Below, piece after piece: positions 55,831 through 64,000 of a DNA stretch of 64,000 nucleotides. The notes under the pieces were generated by a model, which searched no databases, was not told where the DNA came from, and saw only the letters and a list, made by a program, of their open reading frames with translations. Location: the NCBI GenBank assembly GCA_947378425.1, contig CANCJV010000001.1, positions 1 through 64,000 of the forward strand. The letters are read 5' to 3'. Made by a program: the position numbers and the translations under genes. Each line of letters starts with the position of its first letter. Position 1 is the first letter of the stretch. This DNA is from Synechococcaceae cyanobacterium (GTDB lineage: Bacteria > Cyanobacteriota > Cyanobacteriia > PCC-6307 > Cyanobiaceae).

Positions 55831-57255
55831 TCAGGCCGCCTGGGCCATCGGCCGGTCTTCCAGGCCTCCCAGGCGCTCCCAGAGGCCGTTGACGTCGCCG
55901 GCTCCCATCGCCAGCACCAGATCGCCGGGACGGCTGCTGGCGGCGATCTGGTGGGCCAGATGGTCGAGGGTCTGGGCTTCCAGCACCTCCAGATGGGGGG
56001 CCAGCGTGCGCACGGCCTGGGCCAGGGCGGCACTGGAGACGCCCGCGATCGGGGTTTCACCGGCGCTGTAGAGGGGGGCGATCAGCACCAGATCGGCCTG
56101 GGTGAGGGCGGCGGCAAAGCCTTGCAGGAACTGGGCGGTGCGGGTGTAGCGATGGGGCTGGAACACGGCCACCAGGCGCTTGGGCGGCCGGGGCAGGGGG
56201 CTGCGGCCGCTGCTCACCATCAGGCGCGCCATGCTCAGGGTGGCGGCCACTTCGCTGGGGTGGTGCGCGTAGTCGTCAACGACGATCCGTTCCTGCCAGA
56301 GGCCGCGGCAGTCGAAGCGGCGACCGGGGGGGCGCAGCTGGGAGATGGCCTGCTGCAGGTCGGCGAAGGGCACGCCTTCCAGGCGGCAGGCGGCAATCGC
56401 CGCCAGGGCGTTGCTGAGGTTGTGGCGTCCGGGCAGGGGCAGGCTGAGGCTGCCCAGCCGGATGCCGTCTTCGTAGTAGTCGGCGAGGGTGCCATCGCCG
56501 CGCTCTTCCTGGGCGATGGCGGCGAAGTTCACCCCTTCGGCGGCCTCGGTGGACCACCAGCTGTCGGCCTTGAAGTGCTCCCGCAGCACCGGGCAGTCCC
56601 GGTTGGCCAGCAGCCGGCCGGAGCCACCCGCGAAGCGCTGCAGGGTGTGGATCAGGGCGTCCAGGTCGGGATAGTGATCGGTGTGATCGAGCTCGATGTT
56701 GGTGAGCACCCCCAGCTGGGCCCTGAACTTCACCAGGGAGCCGTCCGATTCATCGGCTTCGGCCACCAGCAGCGGACCCTCGCCATGGCGGCCATTGCTG
56801 GCGAAGGCCGGCACGATGCCGCCGATCACGGCGGTGGGGTCCTGGTCGGTGGCCTCCAGCAGGGTGGCGATCAGGGTGCTGGTGGTGGTCTTGCCATGGC
56901 TGCCGGCCACGGCGATCGAGGGCTGGGCGTTGATCAGGGCCGCCAGCACGTCGGAGCGGTGCACCACCGCCAGGCCGAGGCGCCGGGCTTCGATCAGCTC
57001 GCCGTTGCTGTCGGGAACGGCGGAGCTGATCACCACCAGCGGGCTGGCGCCGCTGCCGTGGACCGCCTGGATCGTCGCGGCCGTCTGCTCATGGAACACG
57101 CGCACGCCCTTGAGTTTCAGGGCATCCACCACCGCGGCGCGGCGGGGGTCCGATCCGCTGACGCTGAAGCCCCGGGCCGCCAGGATCCCAGCCAGGGCAG
57201 ACATGCCGATGCCGCCGACGCCGATGAAATGGACCGGTTGGAGGCGATCGAGCAT
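55831..57255 (-). CDS. murC: UDP-N-acetylmuramate-L-alanine ligase
   Basis: [45 protein letters not shown]. Start placed at MLDRLQ (57255); the ORF extension over gap is spurious. Confidence 0.96.
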   Translation of the reverse strand: MLDRLQPVHFIGVGGIGMSALAGILAARGFSVSGSDPRRAAVVDALKLKGVRVFHEQTAATIQAVHGSGASPLVVISSAVPDSNGELIEARRLGLAVVHRSDVLAALINAQPSIAVAGSHGKTTTSTLIATLLEATDQDPTAVIGGIVPAFASNGRHGEGPLLVAEADESDGSLVKFRAQLGVLTNIELDHTDHYPDLDALIHTLQRFAGGSGRLLANRDCPVLREHFKADSWWSTEAAEGVNFAAIAQEERGDGTLADYYEDGIRLGSLSLPLPGRHNLSNALAAIAACRLEGVPFADLQQAISQLRPPGRRFDCRGLWQERIVVDDYAHHPSEVAATLSMARLMVSSGRSPLPRPPKRLVAVFQPHRYTRTAQFLQGFAAALTQADLVLIAPLYSAGETPIAGVSSAALAQAVRTLAPHLEVLEAQTLDHLAHQIAASSRPGDLVLAMGAGDVNGLWERLGGLEDRPMAQAA

Positions 57256-57441
57256 CGGGGCTGTTGGGGGCGACTCCTGATCCGCTGAAAATAGGGCTGG
57301 ACAGGCCATCGGTGCTTTACGAGATGCTTCGCTTTGCTGTCCGGCCGCCTTGGCACCAGGCCCAGCGGCAGGCCTGGGCAGGGATTTCTGTATGATCTGC
57401 GGCCGAATCACCCTTGCTAGCGGATTTCGCCGCTTGATGCC

Positions 57442-58464
57442 ATGACCTTGAAAGTTGCGATTAATGGATTCGGACGGATCGGTCGCAATTTCATGCGTTG
57501 CTGGCTGAGCCGCGGCGCCAACACCGGCATCGAGGTGGTGGGTCTCAACGACACCTCCGATCCGCGCACCAACGCCCACCTGCTTCAGTACGACACGATG
57601 CTGGGCCACATCCGCGATGCGGAGGTGAGCCACACCGAGGACACGATCGTCGTCAACGGCAAGCACATCAAGTGCTTTTCCGATCGCAACCCCCTCAACC
57701 TGCCCTGGAAGGAGTGGGGCGTTGACCTGGTGATCGAGGCCACCGGCGTCTTCATCGATCAGAAAGGTGCCGGCAAGCACATCGAGGCCGGTGCCCGCAA
57801 GGTGCTGATCACGGCCCCCGGCAAGGGCGAGGGCGTGGGCACCTTCGTGGTCGGTGTCAACGCTGACGAATACCGCCACGAAGACTTCGACATCATCAGC
57901 AACGCCAGTTGCACCACCAACTGCATGGCGCCGCTGGTGAAAGTGCTCGATCAATCCCTTGGGATCGTCAAGGGCATGATGACCACCACCCACAGCTACA
58001 CGGGTGACCAGCGCATCCTCGATGCCTCCCACCGCGACCTGCGTCGCGCCCGCGCCGCCGCCGTCAACATCGTGCCCACCTCCACCGGCGCCGCCACCGC
58101 CGTGGCCCTGGTGTATCCGCCGATGAAGGGCAAGCTCAACGGCATCGCCCTGCGGGTGCCCACCCCCAACGTGTCGGTGGTGGACATGGTGCTCGAGGTG
58201 AGCCGCAACACCACCCGCGAGGAGGTGAACAGCATCTTCAAGGCCGCGTCCGAGAACGGCATGAAGGGCATCATCAAGTACTGCGATCTGCCCCTGGTCT
58301 CCACCGACCACGCCGGCACCGATGAGTCCACGATTGTCGATGCCGATCTCACCCTGGTGCTGGACGGCAACATGGTGAAGGTGATCTCCTGGTACGACAA
58401 CGAGTGGGGCTACAGCCAGCGCGTCGTCGATCTGGCCGAGGTGGTGGCGAAGAACTGGAAGTGA
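57442..58464 (+). CDS. gap: type I glyceraldehyde-3-phosphate dehydrogenase
   Basis: [44 protein letters not shown]. Confidence 0.98.
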   Translation: MTLKVAINGFGRIGRNFMRCWLSRGANTGIEVVGLNDTSDPRTNAHLLQYDTMLGHIRDAEVSHTEDTIVVNGKHIKCFSDRNPLNLPWKEWGVDLVIEATGVFIDQKGAGKHIEAGARKVLITAPGKGEGVGTFVVGVNADEYRHEDFDIISNASCTTNCMAPLVKVLDQSLGIVKGMMTTTHSYTGDQRILDASHRDLRRARAAAVNIVPTSTGAATAVALVYPPMKGKLNGIALRVPTPNVSVVDMVLEVSRNTTREEVNSIFKAASENGMKGIIKYCDLPLVSTDHAGTDESTIVDADLTLVLDGNMVKVISWYDNEWGYSQRVVDLAEVVAKNWK

Positions 58465-58537
58465 CCTCGGTGGTGTCTGAGCCCCGGCTTTTGCTGGGGC
58501 CCCAGCCCCATTCATCACAGTTCATCAATTGCGCAGG

Positions 58538-58560
58538 GCCGCCATCAGGCGGCTTTTTTT
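58538..58560 (+). terminator. Rho-independent terminator downstream of gap
   Basis: GCCGCC-ATCA-GGCGGC stem-loop followed by TTTTTTT. Confidence 0.9.
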
Positions 58561-58893
58561 ATGGAGACCAGCGCGGATCAAGGGAAAGCTGCAGGAGCCT
58601 TTGAACCAGGGGACGAGGCAACGGGCCACTGGGAATGGGGGGGATGCAGTGGTCCTCCGGCAGCAGTGCTCTTTCACGAGTCTCCATCGCTGCCCAAGCC
58701 GGCTGTGCCGCATCCGCAGGAGTCCAAGACCCTCACCGCCAGCAGATCCGGATGGCACCCCGCCGTTGTTCGGCGGATCAGCGCCCGGCCCGCTCCAGCA
58801 CCTCAGCGGCGGCTGGTCAGCGCAGCATGGATCCACTCGGTGATGGCTCTGGCATGGAGGAGGACCTGCTTGCTCTGCAGCCTGCTGTAGTGC

Positions 58894-59075
58894 TCACCCG
58901 GTGCGCCCCCAGGCCTGCTGCCCCAGGGCCAGATTCAGCCCCTTGAGCGCCTGCTTCCCAGCCTGATGGGCGCGGCGAAACAGACCCATTCATGGCGAGC
59001 GGCCTGCATTGACTGCTCCGCCTGCTCCAGATCTCGCAGGGTCTGGTCCACCCGATCCACCGAATCAACCGTCCG
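58894..59075 (-). pseudogene. HEPN domain gene remnant
   Basis: TLRDLEQAEQSMQAARHEWVCFAA then, after a frameshift, HQAGKQALKGLNLALGQQAWGRTG*. Confidence 0.6.
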
Positions 59076-59164
59076 TCGCGAGTGCGCCGGATTCCGGAAA
59101 TCCACGGGTGGGATGGGAAGAGTGGCCCGTTCCCTCCCTTCCGTCCATCCAATCCAGGAGCAGC

Positions 59165-59654
59165 TCAACGCATCCAGCCCGCCCAGATCTCCCGCAGCTC
59201 GAGCCCCAACGCCGGAAACAGCGGCGCCCGGTCCAGCCGGCAGTGAGCTTCGATGCGGCTGGGGTCTTCGGACTGGGGTTTCACACCTCCACCGCCCGCG
59301 GCTCGAGGATCAGCAGCCAGCCCAGGCGGGCGTCATTGGCCCGTAGGCGGCCATTTTGCGGCGCACGGCCGTGAGCCCGCGGGGCCCCTCGTCGCCTGGA
59401 CTCACAGCTCCATTGCCAGGGCCTGCCACCGCGTCAGGTCCGCCAGCGCGGCAGCTGAAGCAGCAATGCGAGGGCGCTGTTGCGGGCAGCCGTGTCGCCA
59501 CCGCTGGGTTCATGCTGATCAGGGAGCCGTCGGTGGCCAGCTCTAGGACGGCGTCCGGGTTGGCGGCGCAGAGCTCGGCGAACTGGTCGGGCGTCAGTCG
59601 CAGGCTGCCGGTGAATGTCTCCGGCAGGGTGAGGGTGCAGGGCAAGGCGAGCAT
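59165..59654 (-). pseudogene. Uma2 (DUF820) family restriction-endonuclease-like gene, decayed
   Basis: RLTPDQFAELCAANPDAVLELATDGSLISMNP, then other frames give ANDARLGWLLILEPRAVEV* and RLDRAPLFPALGLELREIWAGWMR*. Confidence 0.7.
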
Positions 59655-59716
59655 CGGCCCGGCGGCGGGGCTGGATTCAGGTCAGGGAGGGTCGGCGGAG
59701 CCTGATTTCAGCTGGT

Positions 59717-60676
59717 GTGCCTGACACCGTTGCCTCTGCCGGCCTCGTTGGCGGCGTCATCCCGGCCAGTCCTGTCCCGGTCCGTCAGTTCGCTCATAAT
59801 CAGCTGGACTTTGGCTCAGGTGTTGCCGTGATTCCTCCCCAGAAGCAGATGACCGGGATGCTGGGACACCCGGTGGCGGAGAACCCGATCGACCTGATGT
59901 TCGATGCGGTGTATGCCCATTACGGCCTCAATTGGCAGTTCTGGAAAAGTGATGTGGCCTCGACCGAGTTGTTGCGGCCGGCTATCAAGGGTCTGGCGCC
60001 GCTGGGGTATCGCGGCGTGGGTATCACGGTGCCCTACAAGGTGGATGTGATCCCTTTGCTCGATGAAGTCGACGCCGATGTCAAGGCGATCGGCGCGGCG
60101 AACTATCTCACGATCGAAGCGGGTCGGCTGATTGGCCATAACAACGATGGCAAGGGTGTGGTCAAGGCGATCCAGAAACAGCGCAGCCTTAAAGGCGAGC
60201 ATGTGGTGATGCTCGGGGCCGGTGGCGCCGGTCGGGCGATGGCGGTGGAAATCGCCTGGGCTGGGGCGGCCCAGCTCACCTTGGTCACCCGCCGCGAGGA
60301 GCAGGGCCGCGAGGTGGCCGAACGGATCATGGCTGTCAGTGGCGTGCCGGCCCGGTGGCAGGCCTGGAACTCACCGGTGCAGGTGCCCGCCGGCACCACC
60401 GTGTTGATGAATGCCACCCACCTCGGCTGCGCCCCGGAGCTGGAAGTCGTGACGATCGACTGGAGCACGGTGGCACCCGGCTGCCTGGCAGTGGATGTGA
60501 TCACCAATCCGCGGCTCACGCCGTTTCTGCAGCTGGCCCGCGAGCACGGCTGCGGCGTGGTCGATGGCGTCGAGATGCTGGTGCAACTGGCGATGCAGCT
60601 GTTCACCCTCTGGACCGGCATCGTGCCGGAGGAAGACGTGTTCCAGAAGGCGGTGGCGCAGGCGTTGGGGGAGTAA
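59717..60676 (+). CDS. shikimate dehydrogenase-like (AroE family) protein
   Basis: GVGITVPYKVDVIPLLDEVD, GHNNDGKGVVKAI, VMLGAGGAGRAMAVEIA; start uncertain (59717 or later). Confidence 0.85.
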   Translation: MPDTVASAGLVGGVIPASPVPVRQFAHNQLDFGSGVAVIPPQKQMTGMLGHPVAENPIDLMFDAVYAHYGLNWQFWKSDVASTELLRPAIKGLAPLGYRGVGITVPYKVDVIPLLDEVDADVKAIGAANYLTIEAGRLIGHNNDGKGVVKAIQKQRSLKGEHVVMLGAGGAGRAMAVEIAWAGAAQLTLVTRREEQGREVAERIMAVSGVPARWQAWNSPVQVPAGTTVLMNATHLGCAPELEVVTIDWSTVAPGCLAVDVITNPRLTPFLQLAREHGCGVVDGVEMLVQLAMQLFTLWTGIVPEEDVFQKAVAQALGE

Positions 60677-60750
60677 GGGGGCTGGCGCCTGACCCTGCCT
60701 GTTCCAGTGCGGTTGAACCCGGTTCAGACTGCTCCCATCGCCCCACCGCC

Positions 60751-61179
60751 ATGCCGCCTGACATCCGCTGGCAGCAGCGCTTTGCCAACTTCTGCCAGGC
60801 CCTGGATCAGCTGGAGACTTTCTTCCAGCCCCCCGCGCTCAACGAGCGGGAACGTCAGGGCCTGATCAAGGCGTTTGAGTACTGTTTCGAGTTGGGCTGG
60901 AACAGTCTGCGCGACCTGCTGCTGGCGGAGGGCAACGCCGGTCTGATCGGCTCGCGCGACACCTTGCGGCTGGCTTTCCGTGTGGGCCTGATCCGTGACG
61001 GCGAGGGCTGGCTGGCCATGGTGCAGGACCGCAACCTCACCAGTCACACCTACAACCGCAGCACCGCCGAGCAGGTGAGCCAGCAGGTTGGGGATCGTTA
61101 TCTGCCCTGTTTCCGGGAGCTGCGCCTGGTGCTGAGCGAGCGCGTTCAGGCCACCGCCGCTGAGGAACTGGATGGCTGA
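60751..61179 (+). CDS. HEPN-type (HI0074-like) nucleotidyltransferase substrate-binding protein, putative toxin
   Basis: GLIKAFEYCFELGWNSLRDLLL...RDTLRLAFRVGLI...RNLTSHTYN (RX4H motif); overlaps the MNT gene. Confidence 0.85.
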   Translation: MPPDIRWQQRFANFCQALDQLETFFQPPALNERERQGLIKAFEYCFELGWNSLRDLLLAEGNAGLIGSRDTLRLAFRVGLIRDGEGWLAMVQDRNLTSHTYNRSTAEQVSQQVGDRYLPCFRELRLVLSERVQATAAEELDG

Positions 61180-61498
61180 GCATCCCGCCGCCATCGCCGC
61201 GATCCCTGGATTGCCGCCGGAGGTCTCGGCCCGCCTGCTGGCCCTGCTCAACGCCGAGCCCGCCGTGCACGAGGTGTGGCTCTACGGCTCCCGGGCCATG
61301 GGCCGCCATCGCCCCGGCTCCGACATCGATCTGACCCTGGTGGCGCCGGACCTTCGCCACAACGATCGCCTGCGGCTGATGGGCGCCCTCGATGACCTGC
61401 TGCTCCCCTGGAGCATCGACCTCTCGTTGCATCACGAGTTGCCCGAACCCCTGCGCCAGCACGTGGCCCGCGTGGGGCGGAGGCTGGCGCCTGGCTGA
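61172..61498 (+). CDS. MNT-type minimal nucleotidyltransferase, putative antitoxin
   Basis: VWLYGSRAMGRHRPGSDIDLTLV; overlaps the HEPN gene by 8 bp. Confidence 0.9.
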   Translation: MAEHPAAIAAIPGLPPEVSARLLALLNAEPAVHEVWLYGSRAMGRHRPGSDIDLTLVAPDLRHNDRLRLMGALDDLLLPWSIDLSLHHELPEPLRQHVARVGRRLAPG

Positions 61499-61550
61499 GC
61501 GGCGCCGGCATGACGCTTGTTGCCAGATGCCGACTTGATTGGGCGAATGC

Positions 61551-61581
61551 TTGACAATCCCCCCCCCCCCTCAATAAAAAT
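61551..61581 (+). promoter_or_regulatory. Putative promoter with a 12-nt poly-C tract between -35 and -10
   Basis: TTGACA (61551-61556), C12 (61559-61570), TAAAAAT (61575-61581), about 18 bp spacer; 22 bp before the ATG at 61603. Confidence 0.55.
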
Positions 61582-61602
61582 AGTTTTAAGTTCGGAAAAG
61601 TT

Positions 61603-62268
61603 ATGAAATTTTATAAATTTATTACTCATTATTTCGGCATTGTTGGAGCATCGATAGTCGTAGCTTCGCTTCCCGCTCAGGCAGCGGTCATCACATATAC
61701 CGATCGCGATGCTTTTCTTGCCGCTTTGTCCAGTTCTTCCACTGACAACTATGATGACTTGACGACAGGCTTGCAAGGTTCGCCGTTTTCGAGAACGATC
61801 CCTGGCTACACTTACAATGCTGTGGCAAGTCAAGGTCTGTTCGCCCAGCCCACGGGCGGATCCCAGGTTCTGTCTACCAATAATCTTGAACCCTTGACGT
61901 TAAATTTTGCGGCTGGAGCCCCTACTGCCGTAGGTGGATATTTCTTTAATTCCGATATCAATTTCAATATTCTCAACCGCGTCATCACGGTCACGGCCAA
62001 TCCCGGTGCATCCGCCCAATCAGTCTTGACCGGCTCAGCCACCAATTTCTTTGGTTGGCTTGATGACAGCGGCACGTCCTTCACCTCGCTGTTGATCGTG
62101 CCTGGCGCAGGAAATCCAGCCGCCTACGCAACTGTGGATGATCTGGTGCTCGGCAAGGCTGCGCCGGCATCGGTGCCTGCCCCCCTGCCGCTGATGGGTG
62201 CAGCCACCGCTTTTGGCTTTAGTCGTCGCCTGCGTTCCCGCATCGCCGCCTCCCGCCCTCGTGGTTGA
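61603..62268 (+). CDS. secreted protein with CTERM-type (PEP/VPLPA-like) sorting signal
   Basis: Signal peptide ending AQA; C-terminal VPAPLPLMGAATAFGFSRRLRSRIAAS tripartite signal (motif, TM, basic tail). Confidence 0.82.
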   Translation: MKFYKFITHYFGIVGASIVVASLPAQAAVITYTDRDAFLAALSSSSTDNYDDLTTGLQGSPFSRTIPGYTYNAVASQGLFAQPTGGSQVLSTNNLEPLTLNFAAGAPTAVGGYFFNSDINFNILNRVITVTANPGASAQSVLTGSATNFFGWLDDSGTSFTSLLIVPGAGNPAAYATVDDLVLGKAAPASVPAPLPLMGAATAFGFSRRLRSRIAASRPRG

Positions 62269-63076
62269 GAAGGAGCGCCTTGCTCTGGCGCTGTTGCTGG
62301 CTGTCGCTGCCCGTGCCCTGGTCTTCGTCTTTGTTGTCGCGGTCGCCGTCCGTTTGTTTCCGGTTCAGGCGCTCGATCCCGCCTGGCAGATGAATGTCTG
62401 CTCGGTCCTGCTCAATCAGGCGGCGCTGCCCTTGCTGGCCCTGGTGCTGCTGCACGCCGCCTCGGCTCTGCATCCCGCCGACGGTCGCCTGGCTTCTGCG
62501 CGCAATCGTTGGCGCGGCCTGGCGGTGGCAGCAACCCTGGGCTTTCTGCTGCTACTACCCCTGCAGGGGTTCGCCACCTGGCGTGGCCTAAGCCAGGCCA
62601 TTCAGCAGGATTCTGCCCGCCGTGCCGATGCGGAGCGGCGTTCAGGGGCGATGCTGCAGGCCATCCAGGCGGCTTCCAGTGTCGACGACCTGCAGGCCCG
62701 CATGCAGCGCCTGCGAGGTCCCACGCTCACCCCCGCCGATCGCGCCCTGCCGCTTCCCCAGCTGCGGCGCCAGCTGGAGGCCAATCTTCTGGCCGCCCGA
62801 CGTCAGCTGCTGGATCGCGTCTCAGGCCCCGCGCCCAACCAGGTGTGGATGATCCTGAGTGATGGCGTGCGCCTCGCTGTCTCCTCCCTGGCCTTCGCCC
62901 TCGCCTTCGCGGCCGGCGGCCAGCGCCGGCCCAGTCCTGAGCCGCTGCTGTTGGAATGGTCGGAGACTTTCGGGCGTTGGAAACGCTTACTCCCCCTGAA
63001 GCTGGGCCGTCGCCAGAAGCACTCCACAAACGATCCGCGCCGTTATCTCAGGGAGATTGAATCCAGAGATCCCTGA
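62264..63076 (+). CDS. HpsJ-like membrane protein
   Basis: TM segments with RLFPVQALDPAWQMNVCSVLLNQAALPLLALVLLHAAS, layout similar to the 35728-36426 protein; start uncertain (GTG VEKERLALA frame). Confidence 0.6.
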   Translation, partial: VEKERLALALLLAVAARALVFVFVVAVAVRLFPVQALDPAWQMNVCSVLLNQAALPLLALVLLHAASALHPADGRLASARNRWRGLAVAATLGFLLLLPLQGFATWRGLSQAIQQDSARRADAERRSGAMLQAIQAASSVDDLQARMQRLRGPTLTPADRALPLPQLRRQLEANLLAARRQLLDRVSGPAPNQVWMILSDGVRLAVSSLAFALAFAAGGQRRPSPEPLLLEWSETFGRWKRLLPLKLGRRQKHSTNDPRRYLREIESRDP

Positions 63077-63680
63077 TGCTCCTGGCAGGCGGGGCCGTAC
63101 CGTGCCGAAGCTGCTGCTGGGCGAGGGCAGCGCGAGCGGCTGCCAGGCGGTGAGCCAGGAGGCCTTCGAGGCGGCCCGCCAACGGCTCGCGGGTTTCAGG
63201 TGCAACCGTCGCTGTTGCGGCGCACCTTGCTGGATGGCGGCTTCGTGGAGCTGCCGATCGAGGCCGCCCATGTGCTGACCGTGGCCCAGTTGCCGCCGCT
63301 GCATGGCTGCGGCGAATGGTGCCGTCGAAGGTCGCCAGTGGCAGACCGTGGGCCAGGGCGGTGGCCACGATCAGGCGATCGGCTGGGTCGCCGTGGAAAT
63401 CGGCGGGCAGGGAGTTCAGTCGGATCACCACCTCGCAGTCGAGAGGCAGCACCGTGATCACGTCCGCGGCCGCTGCTTGGCGCAACCAGTGTTCGAAGGG
63501 CCGATCCAGCTGCAGGCGCCCCTTCGCCTGCAGCATCTGCGCTTCCCACAGGCTGATCGCCGCCAGCCGCAGCTGGCGGGCCTGGGCTGCCTGATCGATG
63601 GCCCGCCGTTGCCCGGTTGTCAGTTGGGGTGCACCGAGCAGCCACCACAGCCAGAGGTGGGTGTCGAGCAGAACGTTCAC
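63048..63680 (-). CDS. PIN-domain (VapC-like) toxin with aberrant C-terminal extension
   Basis: MNVLLDTHLWLWWLLG, AISLWEAQML, GDPADRLIVATALAHGLPLATFDGTIRR; sequence beyond about 63305 is not PIN-like. GTG start overlaps the upstream antitoxin stop. Confidence 0.75.
   Translation of the reverse strand: MNVLLDTHLWLWWLLGAPQLTTGQRRAIDQAAQARQLRLAAISLWEAQMLQAKGRLQLDRPFEHWLRQAAAADVITVLPLDCEVVIRLNSLPADFHGDPADRLIVATALAHGLPLATFDGTIRRSHAAAATGPRSAHGRPRSAAPRSRHPARCAATATVAPETREPLAGRLEGLLAHRLAAARAALAQQQLRHGTAPPARSIRDLWIQSP
63197..63304 (+). pseudogene. Fragment of a second PIN-domain (VapC-like) gene on the opposite strand
   Basis: QPSLLRRTLLDGGFVELPIEAAHVLTVAQLPPLH, ending where the usual RDPFDRLL motif would follow. 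Confidence 0.55.
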
Positions 63681-63930
63681 TGCAGGGCTTCAAAATCGCC
63701 CGCCTGCAGCACCGATTCCTCCGAGGATGCGAGTAAGGAGCCGGTGCCCCGCAGCTGTTCCCAGGGTCTGGCGTCTTGTCCGGCGGGTCCCGGGGCTGGC
63801 GACAGACGGGCCACGGCCTTGCCGCGACGGCGGATGGTGATCGGCTCGCCACCGGCCTCGATCTGCCGGATCAGCTCCAGGCATTGGGCGCGGAAGGCCG
63901 TGACCGAAATGTCCGTTTTTTGACTTTAGT
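63677..63930 (-). pseudogene. Phd/YefM-type antitoxin, apparently frameshifted at its N-terminus
   Basis: Frame reads KTDISVTAFRAQCLELIRQIEAGGEPITIRRRGKAVARLSPAP...EQLRGTGSLLASSEESVLQAGDFEALQ*; the only upstream ATG (MVTKVKK) is in another frame across an A6 run. Confidence 0.6.
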
Positions 63931-64000
63931 GACCATTTTCAAGGAGTCGGCTTTCGGGGATGCGTTCTCCCTGGTCTTTGGGCAGCCCGCCCCGCCCGCC

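Noticed and set aside
55174-57288. 704-aa + strand ORF opposite murB/murC
   Set aside because: Spans two well-supported minus-strand genes; composition typical of antisense GC-rich frames
57256-58518. N-terminal extension of the murC ORF across gap
   Set aside because: Overlaps gap on the opposite strand; MurC homology begins at [15 protein letters not shown]

Overview
GC-rich chromosomal window from a picocyanobacterium (Synechococcus/Cyanobium type), judged from gene content and order. The core is the conserved dnaN-purL-purF-gyrA-TPR-queG-HpsJ-like-DUF502-nusB-ftsY-PP2C-argH-RRM-dusA...grpE-dnaJ-rsgA-ybaB-murB-murC-gap series, with thrC-DUF1400-ubiB-recN-uvrA on the other side of a candidate oriC at about 23.57-23.86 kb. 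Accessory segments interrupt this core: (i) 1.9-11.6 kb, with a cbiMNQO cobalt ECF transporter, a beta-alpha-accessory nitrile hydratase operon and several decayed mobile elements; (ii) 14.8-17.4 kb, with a lipase-like bluetail/RTX protein and an ion-channel-like membrane protein; (iii) 58.5-64 kb, with decayed Uma2 and HEPN genes, an intact HEPN/MNT pair, a CTERM-sorted surface protein whose likely promoter contains a 12-C homopolymer, an HpsJ-like protein and a damaged PIN/antitoxin locus. Most promising leads: the poly-C promoter spacer, a 113-bp MITE-like element with a 4-bp TSD, the cobalt transporter/nitrile hydratase linkage with an atypical CCLCSC metal motif, an IS630/PolA chimeric ORF, a 160-bp tandem duplication of the thrC 3' end, and two 6TM proteins with channel-like C-termini. 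All calls come from reading the sequence and supplied ORFs; no searches were run.
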